A stretch of DNA of 11,205 nt from an uncultured Oscillospiraceae bacterium (GCA_910578505.1 CAJTPV010000059.1:1-11205), one strand, 5' to 3'. Numbered from the stretch's first letter, positions 1 through 5,184 are shown. Numbers and translations: made by a program. The notes: generated from the sequence alone by a model not told the origin.

Positions 1-1
1 C

Positions 2-130
2 CAGGAGCAGCTTGGAGCGGATCGGCTGGCCAGGATGCTGAAGGAGGCGAAGGAGACCTTCATGGACGACCCGCAGATCCAGAACGATTTTTTTATTGGA
101 AACGGGATTCTGACCATAACCTTTGAGTGA
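2..130 (+). CDS. 3' end of an unidentified protein-coding gene
   Basis: An open frame enters from the left edge and ends at TGA 128-130, giving 42 residues ending in GNGILTITFE. The tail is amphipathic and charged (RLARMLKEAKETFMDD) with a hydrophobic end. The reading is supported by its uninterrupted frame and by a strong inverted repeat 20 bp after the stop. I cannot assign a family from this fragment. It is convergent with the minus-strand small-gene operon ending at 435. Confidence 0.6.
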   Translation, partial: QEQLGADRLARMLKEAKETFMDDPQIQNDFFIGNGILTITFE

Positions 131-149
131 GGCATAGGAACTGGAACTG

Positions 150-173
150 GAGCAGGGCGGGGAGGCCCTGCTC
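150..173 (+). terminator. GC-rich hairpin after the partial gene
   Basis: GAGCAGGGC (150-158) and GCCCTGCTC (165-173) form a perfect 9-bp stem with a 6-nt loop, starting 20 bp after the stop at 130. The sequence after it (GTCGTTTAC) has only a short T run, so it is a weak intrinsic terminator or a transcript-end stabiliser. Confidence 0.5.
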
Positions 174-434
174 GTCGTTTACGGCCCCCTGTGGCGCGTC
201 CTTCAGGTGGTCGGGGCTTACCCCGGCCGCCGCTGCAGAAGCCCGCTGTGGCCAGCGGCAGAGGGGCGGTGTGGCCGTTTCCTGTTCCGTTTTCAAGGTG
301 CGTATGTAAAAGGGGCGGCGGTTGACTCCCCCTGTGCCGATGGGTATACCCATGAGCGCCCGCCCCGGGTGGGGCGGCTGGGCTTGCACCAGCGGCAGCC
401 TGCGGCTGTCGGCCTTGCGGGTTGTGCGGCCTCC
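174..434. other. Hairpin-rich intergenic gap between convergent genes
   Basis: I see no convincing gene here; open frames on both strands lack ribosome binding sites and have erratic composition. The gap holds a perfect 14-bp palindrome ATGGGTATACCCAT (340-353), a GC-only hairpin CCGCCCC/GGGGCGG with a 4-nt loop (360-377), and further GC-rich inverted repeats (CAGCC/GGCTG near 398-410). It probably serves as the convergent terminator zone of a mobile element, but a protein-binding or transfer-related role of the palindrome is possible. Confidence 0.4.
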
Positions 435-566
435 TTACGGCCTTTTGTACCCCATGCATTGTTTCGAGCCGCAAAGGGCGGCAAATTCAATCCGTTCGCC
501 CTTTGGCGCGTTTTTGTAGTTGACCGGGCAGTCCTTGTTTTTGCATTCGTTACAGCAATATTTCAT
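435..566 (-). CDS. Small cysteine-rich protein, probable zinc-binding (43 aa)
   Basis: A 43-residue frame starts at ATG 566-564 and ends at TAA 437-435. It begins MKYCCNECKNKDCPVNYKN and has six cysteines (positions 4, 5, 8, 13, 32 and 37), arranged as CCxxCxxxxC then CxxxxC, which looks like a compact zinc-finger or zinc-ribbon fold. The start lies inside the 3' end of the upstream gene (17-bp overlap), so it is probably translationally coupled to it as the last gene of the operon that begins at 1754. Conserved spacing of the cysteines in so short a frame argues against chance. Function is unknown; small cysteine-rich proteins of this kind are common in clostridial mobile elements (general knowledge). 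Confidence 0.6.
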   Translation of the reverse strand: MKYCCNECKNKDCPVNYKNAPKGERIEFAALCGSKQCMGYKRP

Positions 567-744
567 ACTCCATCGTTTCCTCGTTCAGCGCGATGAGGTT
601 TCGGTGCTCCAGCTCCGCTTCAATGATGGCGTTGGTTGCGATCCCCGCCATCGTCATATCCTGCTTTGAGGTTTCCCACATCTCAAAAAGCATTTTGTCG
701 GTGGATGTCTTGATCAAATCCCGTAGTTCCTCCATTGCTGTCAT
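550..744 (-). CDS. Hypothetical small acidic protein (64 aa)
   Basis: A 64-residue protein starts at ATG 744-742, preceded by GAGG 8 nt upstream. It begins MTAMEELRDLIKTSTDKML and is rich in Glu, Met and Leu; it is probably all helical. No catalytic motif is visible and I do not recognise the family. It lies 20 bp after the 124-aa gene and overlaps the cysteine-rich gene by 17 bp, consistent with one operon transcribed leftwards. Confidence 0.65.
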   Translation of the reverse strand: MTAMEELRDLIKTSTDKMLFEMWETSKQDMTMAGIATNAIIEAELEHRNLIALNEETMEYEILL

Positions 745-764
745 GTTCTCATCCTCGCTTTCGG

Positions 765-1139
765 TTAAGACCGGGCTACTTCCCTGACTGTACCAGAAAA
801 CGGGTCAGGGCAGGGCGAAGGCAAAAGGCCCATGAAGTACAAGAAATCGTTGTGCCAGCCGGAGGCGCGAAGTCGTTCGATAATATCAGCGTTCACAGGC
901 GAATTCCCCTTGGGGAGGTTCGCCAGCGCGGCCTCCCTGGTTTTCCCGAACCAGGGCTTCTGGATCACGCCAGGGGCCGGGAGGAACGCCCAGGTTTCGG
1001 GGGAGTAGTCGGCGTATTCAAAAATGCCCTCCTTGAGCAGATCGCCAACGGTTCCCACGACACCGAAGCACACCTCTTTGTCATCGCTCCACACCTTGCG
1101 GATACTCCCGTTGTAATCGCGCTTTTTCAAAAATTTCAC
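765..1139 (-). CDS. Hypothetical protein, GTG start (124 aa)
   Basis: The frame starts at GTG 1139-1137 with GGAGG 7 nt upstream, a strong ribosome site that decides the start. The protein begins MKFLKKRDYNGSIRKVW and is a mixed basic and aromatic sequence without signal peptide or membrane segment. A C-terminal part rich in Pro and aromatic residues (around 95-115) is visible. I do not recognise it. It sits 45 bp downstream of the 109-aa gene and 20 bp upstream of the 64-aa gene in the same operon. Its gene neighbourhood suggests an accessory function of an integrated element rather than core metabolism. Confidence 0.65.
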   Translation of the reverse strand: MKFLKKRDYNGSIRKVWSDDKEVCFGVVGTVGDLLKEGIFEYADYSPETWAFLPAPGVIQKPWFGKTREAALANLPKGNSPVNADIIERLRASGWHNDFLYFMGLLPSPCPDPFSGTVREVARS

Positions 1140-1184
1140 GTCAATTCCTCCGTTGCCCTCGTGACCTCCGGGGCGGGCGTTGTA

Positions 1185-1514
1185 TTATTTTCTGGTCACC
1201 CACAAACCGCTTCTGATGCTTTCCTCCATGATTTCGGCCTCGGTCATGTTTCGCTGCAGGAAATAGTAGATATCCATCCCGCATACATTTCGAGATGTTC
1301 CGTCAACATGGGCGATCACGGTTCCCCTGACATGGTTCCGCCGGATTTCCACTTTTCCACCGTCTCTGGCGGTCTTTGCCACCAATTCAAACAGTTCTGC
1401 GGCCTGCTTATCGGTACACTCTTCTTCTGTGTGGCTGTTCCAGCTGGTATATTCAACCTTTGCCTTGTACCCCATTCTGCGTAGGGCGTCTGCTGTAACC
1501 TCACTTCGCTTCAA
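1185..1514 (-). CDS. Hypothetical protein, TTG start (109 aa)
   Basis: The best start is TTG 1514-1512, preceded by AAGGAGG with 8 nt spacing; no ATG or GTG with a comparable site lies nearby. The protein (MKRSEVTADALRRMGYKAK...) is hydrophilic and probably cytoplasmic, with an N-terminal helix followed by a likely beta-rich stretch (about residues 50-75, VEIRRNHVRGTVIAHVDG) and a C-terminal helical part. Family not recognised. It follows the 37-aa gene after a 126-bp gap containing two inverted repeats, and precedes the GTG-start gene by 45 bp. Confidence 0.65.
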   Translation of the reverse strand: MKRSEVTADALRRMGYKAKVEYTSWNSHTEEECTDKQAAELFELVAKTARDGGKVEIRRNHVRGTVIAHVDGTSRNVCGMDIYYFLQRNMTEAEIMEESIRSGLWVTRK

Positions 1515-1559
1515 TTTCTTTTCCTCCTTGATTTTTTCGCCTTACTCTGCTATCATGGA

Positions 1560-1636
1560 GGGCGGCCGGGGTAAGGCTCCCGGTCGCCCCTCTGGGGTTG
1601 GGTAGCGGGTTTACTTGTCAGGTGGCCCCGCTACCC
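1560..1636 (-). repeat. Two successive GC-rich inverted repeats between small genes
   Basis: GGGCGGCCGGG (1560-1570) pairs with CCCGGTCGCCC (1579-1589) with one mismatch, and GGGTAGCGGG (1600-1609) pairs perfectly with CCCGCTACCC (1627-1636). On the plus strand the second is followed by GTTTTTATTT and would act as an intrinsic terminator; on the operon strand it lies 4 bp after the 37-aa gene's stop and has no U tract. It may partly attenuate the operon or protect the 3' end of a short transcript. Confidence 0.55.
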
Positions 1637-1640
1637 GTTT

Positions 1641-1754
1641 TTATTTGGCTTCGTCAAGCACTGCCTTGACCGCTTCCCGGAGCTCTTCCAGCGTCTTGCA
1701 CTTGTCAATCAGCTCAAGCACCATCCGCAGGATGTACTCCGTGTTGGTTGCCAT
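1641..1754 (-). CDS. Hypothetical small helical protein (37 aa)
   Basis: The frame from ATG 1754-1752 to TAA 1643-1641 encodes 37 residues beginning MATNTEYILRMVLELIDKC and ending in VLDEAK. It is predicted to be almost wholly helical. AGGAAG lies 8 nt before the ATG; a GTG three codons upstream (1763) also has a usable site. It is the first gene after the minus promoter at 1813-1841, so it heads the small-gene operon. Function unknown. Confidence 0.6.
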   Translation of the reverse strand: MATNTEYILRMVLELIDKCKTLEELREAVKAVLDEAK

Positions 1755-1779
1755 CTCGTCCACTTCCTCACTTCCTTTC

Positions 1780-1806
1780 GTAAGGGGCTGGCCGCCCCTG
1801 CCTTAC
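1780..1806 (-). promoter_or_regulatory. Leader hairpin at the 5' end of the small-gene operon transcript
   Basis: In the minus-strand RNA GTAAGG (1806-1801) can pair with CCTTAC (1785-1780), and GGGGC with GCCCC inside it. The expected start of transcription (about 7 nt from the -10 at 1813) falls right at this stem, so the mRNA would begin with a stabilising hairpin. Confidence 0.35.
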
Positions 1807-1812
1807 ATGCTT

Positions 1813-1841
1813 ATAGTACACTATTTTGCTTTACTTGTCAA
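1813..1841 (-). promoter_or_regulatory. Promoter of the small-gene operon
   Basis: Read on the minus strand: TTGACA (1841-1836), 17-bp spacer, TACTAT (1818-1813). The -10 lies in ATAGTGTACTAT, a 5+5 dyad with a 2-bp centre, which is a plausible operator for the adjacent divergent HTH protein. Confidence 0.75.
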
Positions 1842-1884
1842 GCACTTTCGCAAACTTTTTTGAAAAACTTTCAAAACAATCTGC

Positions 1885-1913
1885 TTGACAAGTTCGCCTT
1901 TTTAGTGTACCAT
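1885..1913 (+). promoter_or_regulatory. Promoter of the HTH regulator
   Basis: TTGACA (1885-1890), 17-bp spacer, TACCAT (1908-1913). It shares TTGACAAGT at the -35 and TAGTGTAC across the -10 with the divergent promoter at 1813-1841, so one protein could control both. Confidence 0.7.
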
Positions 1914-1937
1914 TCATTTTGAAGAAAGGAGGCGGCC

Positions 1938-2189
1938 ATGTCAGTATCTAACGTAGTGAAAGGACTGCTTGCAATTCGGGGGATAAAGCAGATCGACCTT
2001 GCCGCACACTTCGGAATGAGCAAGCAGACTATGAGCAACAAATTCGCTCGAAACAGTTGGTTTGCGACAGATTTGGTCAAAGCGGCAAATTTCTGCGGTT
2101 GCAAGCTGGCGTTCATCCTGCCGGACGGTCAGCAGATTATCATTGAAGATGATGGTAGCGAGACAAAGAAAGACCCGGACGCCAAGTGA
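1938..2189 (+). CDS. Helix-turn-helix transcriptional regulator (83 aa)
   Basis: A small DNA-binding protein of the Cro/C1-like HTH type. Residues about 15-45 (AIRGIKQIDLAAHFGMSKQTMSNKF) match the helix-turn-helix core, with MSKQTMSNK as the recognition helix. A short hydrophobic beta-like segment (CGCKLAFILPDGQQIII) and an acidic tail follow. AAAGGAGG precedes ATG 1938 with good spacing. The protein is smaller than phage repressors and lacks a peptidase or sensor domain. It is transcribed divergently from the small-gene operon, and the two promoters share sequence, which suggests that it autoregulates and controls the operon (inference). Similar regulators are frequent in clostridial integrative elements. 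Confidence 0.85.
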   Translation: MSVSNVVKGLLAIRGIKQIDLAAHFGMSKQTMSNKFARNSWFATDLVKAANFCGCKLAFILPDGQQIIIEDDGSETKKDPDAK

Positions 2190-2198
2190 GCGTCCGGG
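2174..2198 (+). repeat. Inverted repeat enclosing the regulator stop codon
   Basis: CCCGGACGC (2174-2182) and GCGTCCGGG (2190-2198) form a perfect 9-bp stem whose 7-nt loop contains the stop codon. There is no T run, so it probably stabilises the mRNA end ahead of the true terminator at 2229. Confidence 0.5.
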
Positions 2199-2228
2199 AG
2201 GGGAGAGCAGGGGCATATTCCATTTTAA

Positions 2229-2262
2229 GCAGGGAGGCCGTGCCGGGCCTCTCTGCTTTTTT
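2229..2262 (+). terminator. Intrinsic terminator of the HTH gene
   Basis: GCAGGGAGGCC (2229-2239) pairs with GGCCTCTCTGC (2246-2256), 11 pairs with one G-U, followed directly by TTTTTT (2257-2262). Confidence 0.85.
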
Positions 2263-2315
2263 CTGTCCATGTACAGCCCCCGCGCCCATCCAGGCCCGCC
2301 AAGCCCGATGGACAG
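2263..2315. repeat. 8-bp inverted repeat CTGTCCAT / ATGGACAG
   Basis: CTGTCCAT (2263-2270) and ATGGACAG (2308-2315) are perfect inverted copies separated by 37 bp, just after the HTH terminator. With the ATGCACCC repeats that follow, they make up a gene-free segment of about 290 bp before rpsI that looks like the end of an integrated element. Confidence 0.35.
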
Positions 2316-2398
2316 TAAAATCCTAATCAAGCCGCTCTCCTTATGGCCGGAGTATAGCACGGGCGGCCTGCTGATTCTGTTAAAAAATGGGGGATTGG

Positions 2399-2460
2399 AT
2401 GCACCCACTTATGCACCCCAAAACTCCGTTTTAAGGGCTATGCACCCCGGATGCACCCCA
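2399..2460 (+). repeat. Four ATGCACCC direct repeats in two pairs
   Basis: ATGCACCC occurs at 2399, 2411, 2440 and 2451; the last three extend to ATGCACCCC. Copies within a pair are 11-12 bp apart (one helical turn) and the pairs are about 40 bp apart, with AAAAC/GTTTT dyad symmetry between them (2420-2432). The arrangement is typical of protein-binding sites, for example arm-type sites of a tyrosine recombinase near an attachment site. No recombinase gene is in the window, so this role is inference. Confidence 0.5.
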
Positions 2461-2509
2461 ATTATTCTTGTTTTTCTTGGCCCTGTTTTGTCAGACTTTG
2501 CTACATGGA

Positions 2510-2542
2510 AAAACCCCGGAACCGTTGCGGCTCCGGGGTTTT
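2510..2542 (-). terminator. Terminator of the rplM-rpsI operon
   Basis: In the minus-strand RNA a near-continuous 15-pair stem (AAAACCCCGGA with TCCGGGGTTTT, inner GCCG/CGGT, 3-nt loop) ends in a U run (complement of 2509-2513). It starts 10 bp after the rpsI stop. The flanking A and T runs would also let it work on the plus strand. Confidence 0.9.
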
Positions 2543-2551
2543 GCAGGAATA

Positions 2552-2956
2552 TCAGCGCTTGGAGAACTGAGGCGCGCGACGAGCCGCTTTGAGGCCGTAC
2601 TTCTTCCGCTCCTTCATTCTCGGGTCGCGGGTGAGCAGGCCGGCCTTCTTCAGCACAGGCCGGTTGTCCTCGCCGGCCAGCAGCAGGGCGCGGGAGATGC
2701 CGTGGCGCAGCGCGCCCGCCTGCCCGCTGACGCCGCCGCCCTTCACAGTGGCGACAATGTCCACCTTGCCCTCGTTGGCCGTGGCCACCAGGGGCTGACG
2801 GACGATCATCTTCAGCGTGTCCAGACCGAAATACTCTTCAATATCACGACCGTTGATGGTGATGGAGCCGGTGCCGCCGGGAAACACCTGGACCCGCGCG
2901 ACAGAGGATTTTCTACGGCCAGTGCCGTACAGATAGGGCTTCTTAGACTGATACAT
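2552..2956 (-). CDS. rpsI: 30S ribosomal protein S9
   Basis: S9 (uS9) of the small ribosomal subunit; its extended C-terminal tail reaches the P-site tRNA. The N-terminal part has the family pattern YGTGRRKSSVARVQVFPGGTG, and the protein ends in the hallmark ARRAPQFSKR, with the invariant terminal Lys-Arg. Length 134 aa is normal. ATG 2956-2954 is preceded by AAAGGAGG. It follows rplM after 15 bp, the usual L13-S9 operon. The 3' end of rpsI is a known integration site for tyrosine-integrase islands in other Firmicutes (for example the Macrococcus mecD islands), relevant because accessory DNA begins right after this stop. The gene is intact. Confidence 0.98.
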   Translation of the reverse strand: MYQSKKPYLYGTGRRKSSVARVQVFPGGTGSITINGRDIEEYFGLDTLKMIVRQPLVATANEGKVDIVATVKGGGVSGQAGALRHGISRALLLAGEDNRPVLKKAGLLTRDPRMKERKKYGLKAARRAPQFSKR

Positions 2957-2971
2957 ATTCCGCTGCCTCCT

Positions 2972-3403
2972 TTATTCCGCAGTCCAGAGCTCGGGCTTCT
3001 GGGCCTGATGCTCGTGGGTGTCGCCGGCATAGACATGCAGGCGCTTGAGGGAATCCTTGGTGATGACGTTCCGGGGCATCATGCCGCGCACGGCCACGCG
3101 CATGGCCAGCTCCGGCTTCTTGCTCATCATATCCTTGTAGTTGGTCTCCTTCAGACCGCCCACCCAGCCGGAGTGGGTGCGGTACATCTTCTGCTCCAGC
3201 TTCTTGCCGGACAGCGTGGCCTTGCCCGCGTTGATCACGATGACGTTATCGCCGCAGTCGGCATGGGGGGTGTAGGTGGGCTTACGCTTTCCGCGCAGCA
3301 GGTCCGCGACGATGACTGCGGTATGGCCCAGGGGCTTGCCGGCAGCATCGACAACATACCACTTGCGGACGATATTGCCCTTGTTTGCCATAAAAGTGGA
3401 CAT
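2972..3403 (-). CDS. rplM: 50S ribosomal protein L13
   Basis: L13 (uL13), an early-assembly protein of the large subunit that binds 23S rRNA. Diagnostic stretches are RKWYVVDAAGKPLG near the N-terminus, GDNVIVINA, the KxYRTHSGWVGGLK motif and AVRGMMPRN. Length 143 aa is typical. ATG 3403-3401 has an AGAAGGAG site; an internal ATG at codon 5 (MANKGN) is possible but has no better site. It is the first gene of the rplM-rpsI operon, driven by the promoter at 3592-3621 through a structured leader of about 180 nt. Confidence 0.98.
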   Translation of the reverse strand: MSTFMANKGNIVRKWYVVDAAGKPLGHTAVIVADLLRGKRKPTYTPHADCGDNVIVINAGKATLSGKKLEQKMYRTHSGWVGGLKETNYKDMMSKKPELAMRVAVRGMMPRNVITKDSLKRLHVYAGDTHEHQAQKPELWTAE

Positions 3404-3435
3404 GGTCGTTTTCTCCTTCTGTTGTTGGGTCCTGC

Positions 3436-3534
3436 CGGACGGGCAGAGCGCTCTATACTGCGGTGAACGGCGAAGTCTGTCACCCGGAAACGGGACGGAG
3501 CTGACAACGCAGTACAGAGCGCATTGGCCGTCCG
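3436..3534 (-). promoter_or_regulatory. Structured 5' leader of rplM (candidate L13 autoregulatory RNA)
   Basis: The minus-strand leader can form a long stem: CGGACGG (3534-3528) with CCGTCCG (3442-3436), and GCGCTCTGTACTGCG (3522-3508) with CGCAGTATAGAGCGC (3462-3448), 15 pairs with one G-U. Inside it, TGTCA/TGACA and CCCG/CGGG form a sub-hairpin with a UUUC loop. No terminator follows. Leader RNAs that bind L13 or S9 are known upstream of this operon in Firmicutes; whether this is the same family needs a covariance-model comparison. Confidence 0.6.
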
Positions 3535-3591
3535 TCTGAGACCCTTGTATTTTGGCTCGAAATCAGGTACAATCCTATGCGAGCAGGTATA

Positions 3592-3621
3592 TATATAACA
3601 CAAAAGAGCGCCCGTTGTCAA
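3592..3621 (-). promoter_or_regulatory. Promoter of rplM-rpsI
   Basis: On the minus strand TTGACA (3621-3616), 18-bp spacer, TATATA (3597-3592) in a TATATATA run. The start of transcription would be about 3585, giving a leader of about 180 nt. Confidence 0.8.
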
Positions 3622-3657
3622 CAACATTTTAATTTACCGGGTAAAATGCTCTTGCTA

Positions 3658-3691
3658 TCTCTTGTTTTCTCCGTATATCTCCTGTTTTCTC
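3658..3691 (+). repeat. Near-perfect 14-bp direct repeat upstream of the PP-loop gene
   Basis: TCTCTTGTTTTCTC (3658-3671) and TCTCCTGTTTTCTC (3678-3691) lie 20 bp apart with one difference. They occupy the region where the promoter of the downstream gene should be (a weak TTGCTA at 3652 and TATATC at 3674 are the best hexamers). They could be activator sites or simple pyrimidine-rich sequence. Confidence 0.3.
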
Positions 3692-3725
3692 ACTTTCGAT
3701 TTTAATTTTGAGGGAGCTTTTTCTT

Positions 3726-4451
3726 ATGCAGCATATTTTATCCCTGGTCCGCCGGTGCGTGGACGACTACCACATGATCGAGGCGGGCGAGACGGTGGCG
3801 GTGGGCGTCAGCGGCGGCAAGGACTCCGTGCTGACCCTGGCCGCGCTGGCGCGTCTGCGGGAGTTCCACCCGAAGAAATTCCAGGTCGCCGCCGTCACCA
3901 TCGACAGCGGCACGCCGGGGATGGACTTCGCCCCCATTGCCCAGCTGTGCCGGGAGCTGGGCGTGGCCTATCACCTGGTACCGGTGCCCATCTATGAGAT
4001 CGTCTTTGAGGCCCGGCAGGAGAAAAACCCCTGTTCCCTGTGCGCGAAGATGCGCCGGGGGGCCCTGAGCACCGAGCTGAACCGGCTGGGCCTGTCCAAG
4101 ATCGCCCTGGGCCACCACTACGACGACGCGGTGGAGACGCTGCTGATGAGCCTGTTCTGGGAGGGGCGCATCAGCTGTTTCCAGCCGGTGACGTACCTGG
4201 ACCGCACCAAGGTCACCCAGATCAGGCCCCTGCTGTACGTGCAGGAGCGGGAGGTGCGCAGCGCGGTGCGCCGCTGTAATCTGCCGGTGGTGGAAAACCC
4301 CTGCCCCGCCAACGGCTCCACCGCCCGGGAGGAGATGAAGGCGCTGGTCGTGGAGCTGGAGAAACGGTTCCCCAACCTGAAGAAAAAGCTGTTCGGGGCC
4401 ATCCAGCGCTATCCGCTGTACGGCTGGAGCATGGAGGAGGAGCAGAAGTGA
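3726..4451 (+). CDS. TtcA-like PP-loop tRNA sulfurtransferase/ATPase (241 aa)
   Basis: An N-type ATP pyrophosphatase of the TtcA/TilS group. TtcA proteins adenylate C32 of tRNA and replace its oxygen by sulfur, using a [4Fe-4S] cluster. The PP-loop SGGKDS is at residues 29-34. The paired cysteines expected for the cluster are in PCSLCAKMRRG (Cys103, Cys106), and ENPCP (Cys193) supplies a likely third. GHHYDDAVET (129-138) is the conserved second ATP-site motif. ATG 3726 is preceded by GAGGGAG 9 nt upstream; a TTG at 3708 overlaps that site and is unlikely. Length is shorter than E. coli TtcA (about 310 aa) but usual for the Firmicute branch, so the substrate could be another tRNA or thiolation target. 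It ends 3 bp from the stop of the convergent gene at 4455. Confidence 0.85.
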   Translation: MQHILSLVRRCVDDYHMIEAGETVAVGVSGGKDSVLTLAALARLREFHPKKFQVAAVTIDSGTPGMDFAPIAQLCRELGVAYHLVPVPIYEIVFEARQEKNPCSLCAKMRRGALSTELNRLGLSKIALGHHYDDAVETLLMSLFWEGRISCFQPVTYLDRTKVTQIRPLLYVQEREVRSAVRRCNLPVVENPCPANGSTAREEMKALVVELEKRFPNLKKKLFGAIQRYPLYGWSMEEEQK

Positions 4452-4454
4452 GCG

Positions 4455-4763
4455 CTATGTCAGGCAGGTTATCATGCTGCGGATGACCCCCTCCGGGTCT
4501 GTCTCCCAGGATTTGAGCAGCAGCTCCCGCATAAAATATTGCGAAAGATCCGGCATAAATTCCGCATTTCTGTGTACCATGCACAGGACGAAGATGAGTT
4601 CATAGAGCTGCTTGTCCGCCAGCTTTTGGATCAGCAGCTTCATCATCTCCCTGTCCATATGTTCATCGCCGGGCGTGCAGATCAGCGTCCACCAACCGCT
4701 GAATTTCCGGGTCCATTTGAGAAATTTGACTGTTTCACGGGTGCGGCGGGATTCCTTTTTCAT
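4455..4763 (-). CDS. Hypothetical small helical protein (102 aa)
   Basis: The start is ATG 4763-4761, supported by TTGGAGG 8 nt upstream; an ATG further out (4793) lies within the operator repeats and has no ribosome site. The protein begins MKKESRRTRETVKFLKW, is basic at the N-terminus and then helical (MDREMMKLLIQKLADKQLYELIFVLCMVH), with no signal peptide and no clear membrane span. I do not recognise the family. It diverges from the XRE regulator at 4875, with two tandem dyads in between, so it is probably a target of that regulator. It is convergent with the TtcA-like gene (3 bp between stops, no terminator visible), so the two transcripts probably overlap. Confidence 0.65.
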   Translation of the reverse strand: MKKESRRTRETVKFLKWTRKFSGWWTLICTPGDEHMDREMMKLLIQKLADKQLYELIFVLCMVHRNAEFMPDLSQYFMRELLLKSWETDPEGVIRSMITCLT

Positions 4764-4776
4764 GGATACTACCTCC

Positions 4777-4816
4777 AATGATAGAGCTATCACTACTTGG
4801 TGATAACTCTATCATT
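4777..4816. promoter_or_regulatory. Tandem dyad operators between divergent genes
   Basis: TGATAGAGCTATCA (4779-4792) and TGATAACTCTATCA (4801-4814) are each dyads and are 22 bp apart, two helical turns. Together they also form a 17-bp inverted repeat (4777-4793 with 4800-4816, one mismatch). The second copy covers the -10 of the minus-strand promoter. The next gene rightwards encodes an XRE regulator, the likely binder. The T run after it could also make it a plus-strand terminator, but no plus-strand gene lies directly upstream. Confidence 0.7.
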
Positions 4817-4834
4817 TTTTTATGCTAATATCAA
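4806..4834 (-). promoter_or_regulatory. Promoter of the 102-aa gene
   Basis: On the minus strand TTGATA (4834-4829), 17-bp spacer, TAGAGT (4811-4806). The -10 overlaps the right operator dyad, so binding there should repress it. Confidence 0.5.
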
Positions 4835-4860
4835 GAAAAATCGCCATGCAGTGATATAAT
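4823..4860 (+). promoter_or_regulatory. Extended -10 promoter candidates for the XRE gene
   Basis: TGCTAATAT (4823-4831) and TGATATAAT (4852-4860) each match the TGnTATAAT extended -10 form; neither has a good -35. The second has the better hexamer, but its start point would fall within the ribosome site at 4863-4867, so the first is more plausible as the main promoter. Confidence 0.4.
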
Positions 4861-4874
4861 TTGGAGGTATTCAC

Positions 4875-5153
4875 ATGTCTAAGATATTGCAAGACATTTC
4901 TATTGGTAAAAATCTACAACGGCTTCGAAGAGCAAGAGGGTTGACACAAAGCCAAGTGTGCGCTCAAATGACTGTTCTTGGCCGGCCAATGGGACAATCG
5001 ACCTACGCTCAAATAGAAACTGGAACAAGGAATATTTTTGTCAGCGATTTGATAGCATTAAAAAGGATATTCAGAGCCTCTTATGACGATATTTTCAAGG
5101 ATTTGGAACCCAAAAGCAAATATGAGGCGGAGGAATCGGAGGCGGAATCATGA
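4875..5153 (+). CDS. XRE-family HTH transcriptional regulator (92 aa)
   Basis: A cytoplasmic DNA-binding protein of the Cro/C1 (HTH_3) family. Residues about 9-65 (IGKNLQRLRRARGLTQSQVC ... STYAQIETGTRNIFVSDLIALKRIF) follow the XRE pattern: LRRxRGLTQxQ for helices 1-2, STYAQIETGTR for the recognition helix, and LIALKRIF for helix 4-5. The tail is acidic (EAEESEAES). ATG 4875 has TTGGAGG 7 nt upstream. Base composition is much more AT-rich than the neighbouring PP-loop and exporter genes, suggesting transfer. It probably represses itself and the divergent 102-aa gene through the tandem dyads at 4779-4814; a role at the exporter promoter at 5227 is also possible. Confidence 0.9.
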   Translation: MSKILQDISIGKNLQRLRRARGLTQSQVCAQMTVLGRPMGQSTYAQIETGTRNIFVSDLIALKRIFRASYDDIFKDLEPKSKYEAEESEAES

Positions 5154-5184
5154 AAAGCCGCCCAGCCAAGGCAGGCGTAAAGCT

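Noticed and set aside
735..1484. A 249-codon plus-strand frame across the small-gene operon
   Set aside because: The minus-strand genes have strong ribosome sites, tight spacing and a promoter; this frame has none of these and a composition typical of a shadow.
2174..2198. Hairpin around the HTH stop codon as the gene's terminator
   Set aside because: It has no T run, and a much better terminator with six T follows at 2229-2262.
2468..3466. A 332-codon plus-strand frame across rpsI and rplM
   Set aside because: It is antisense to two unmistakable ribosomal protein genes and has no ribosome binding site.
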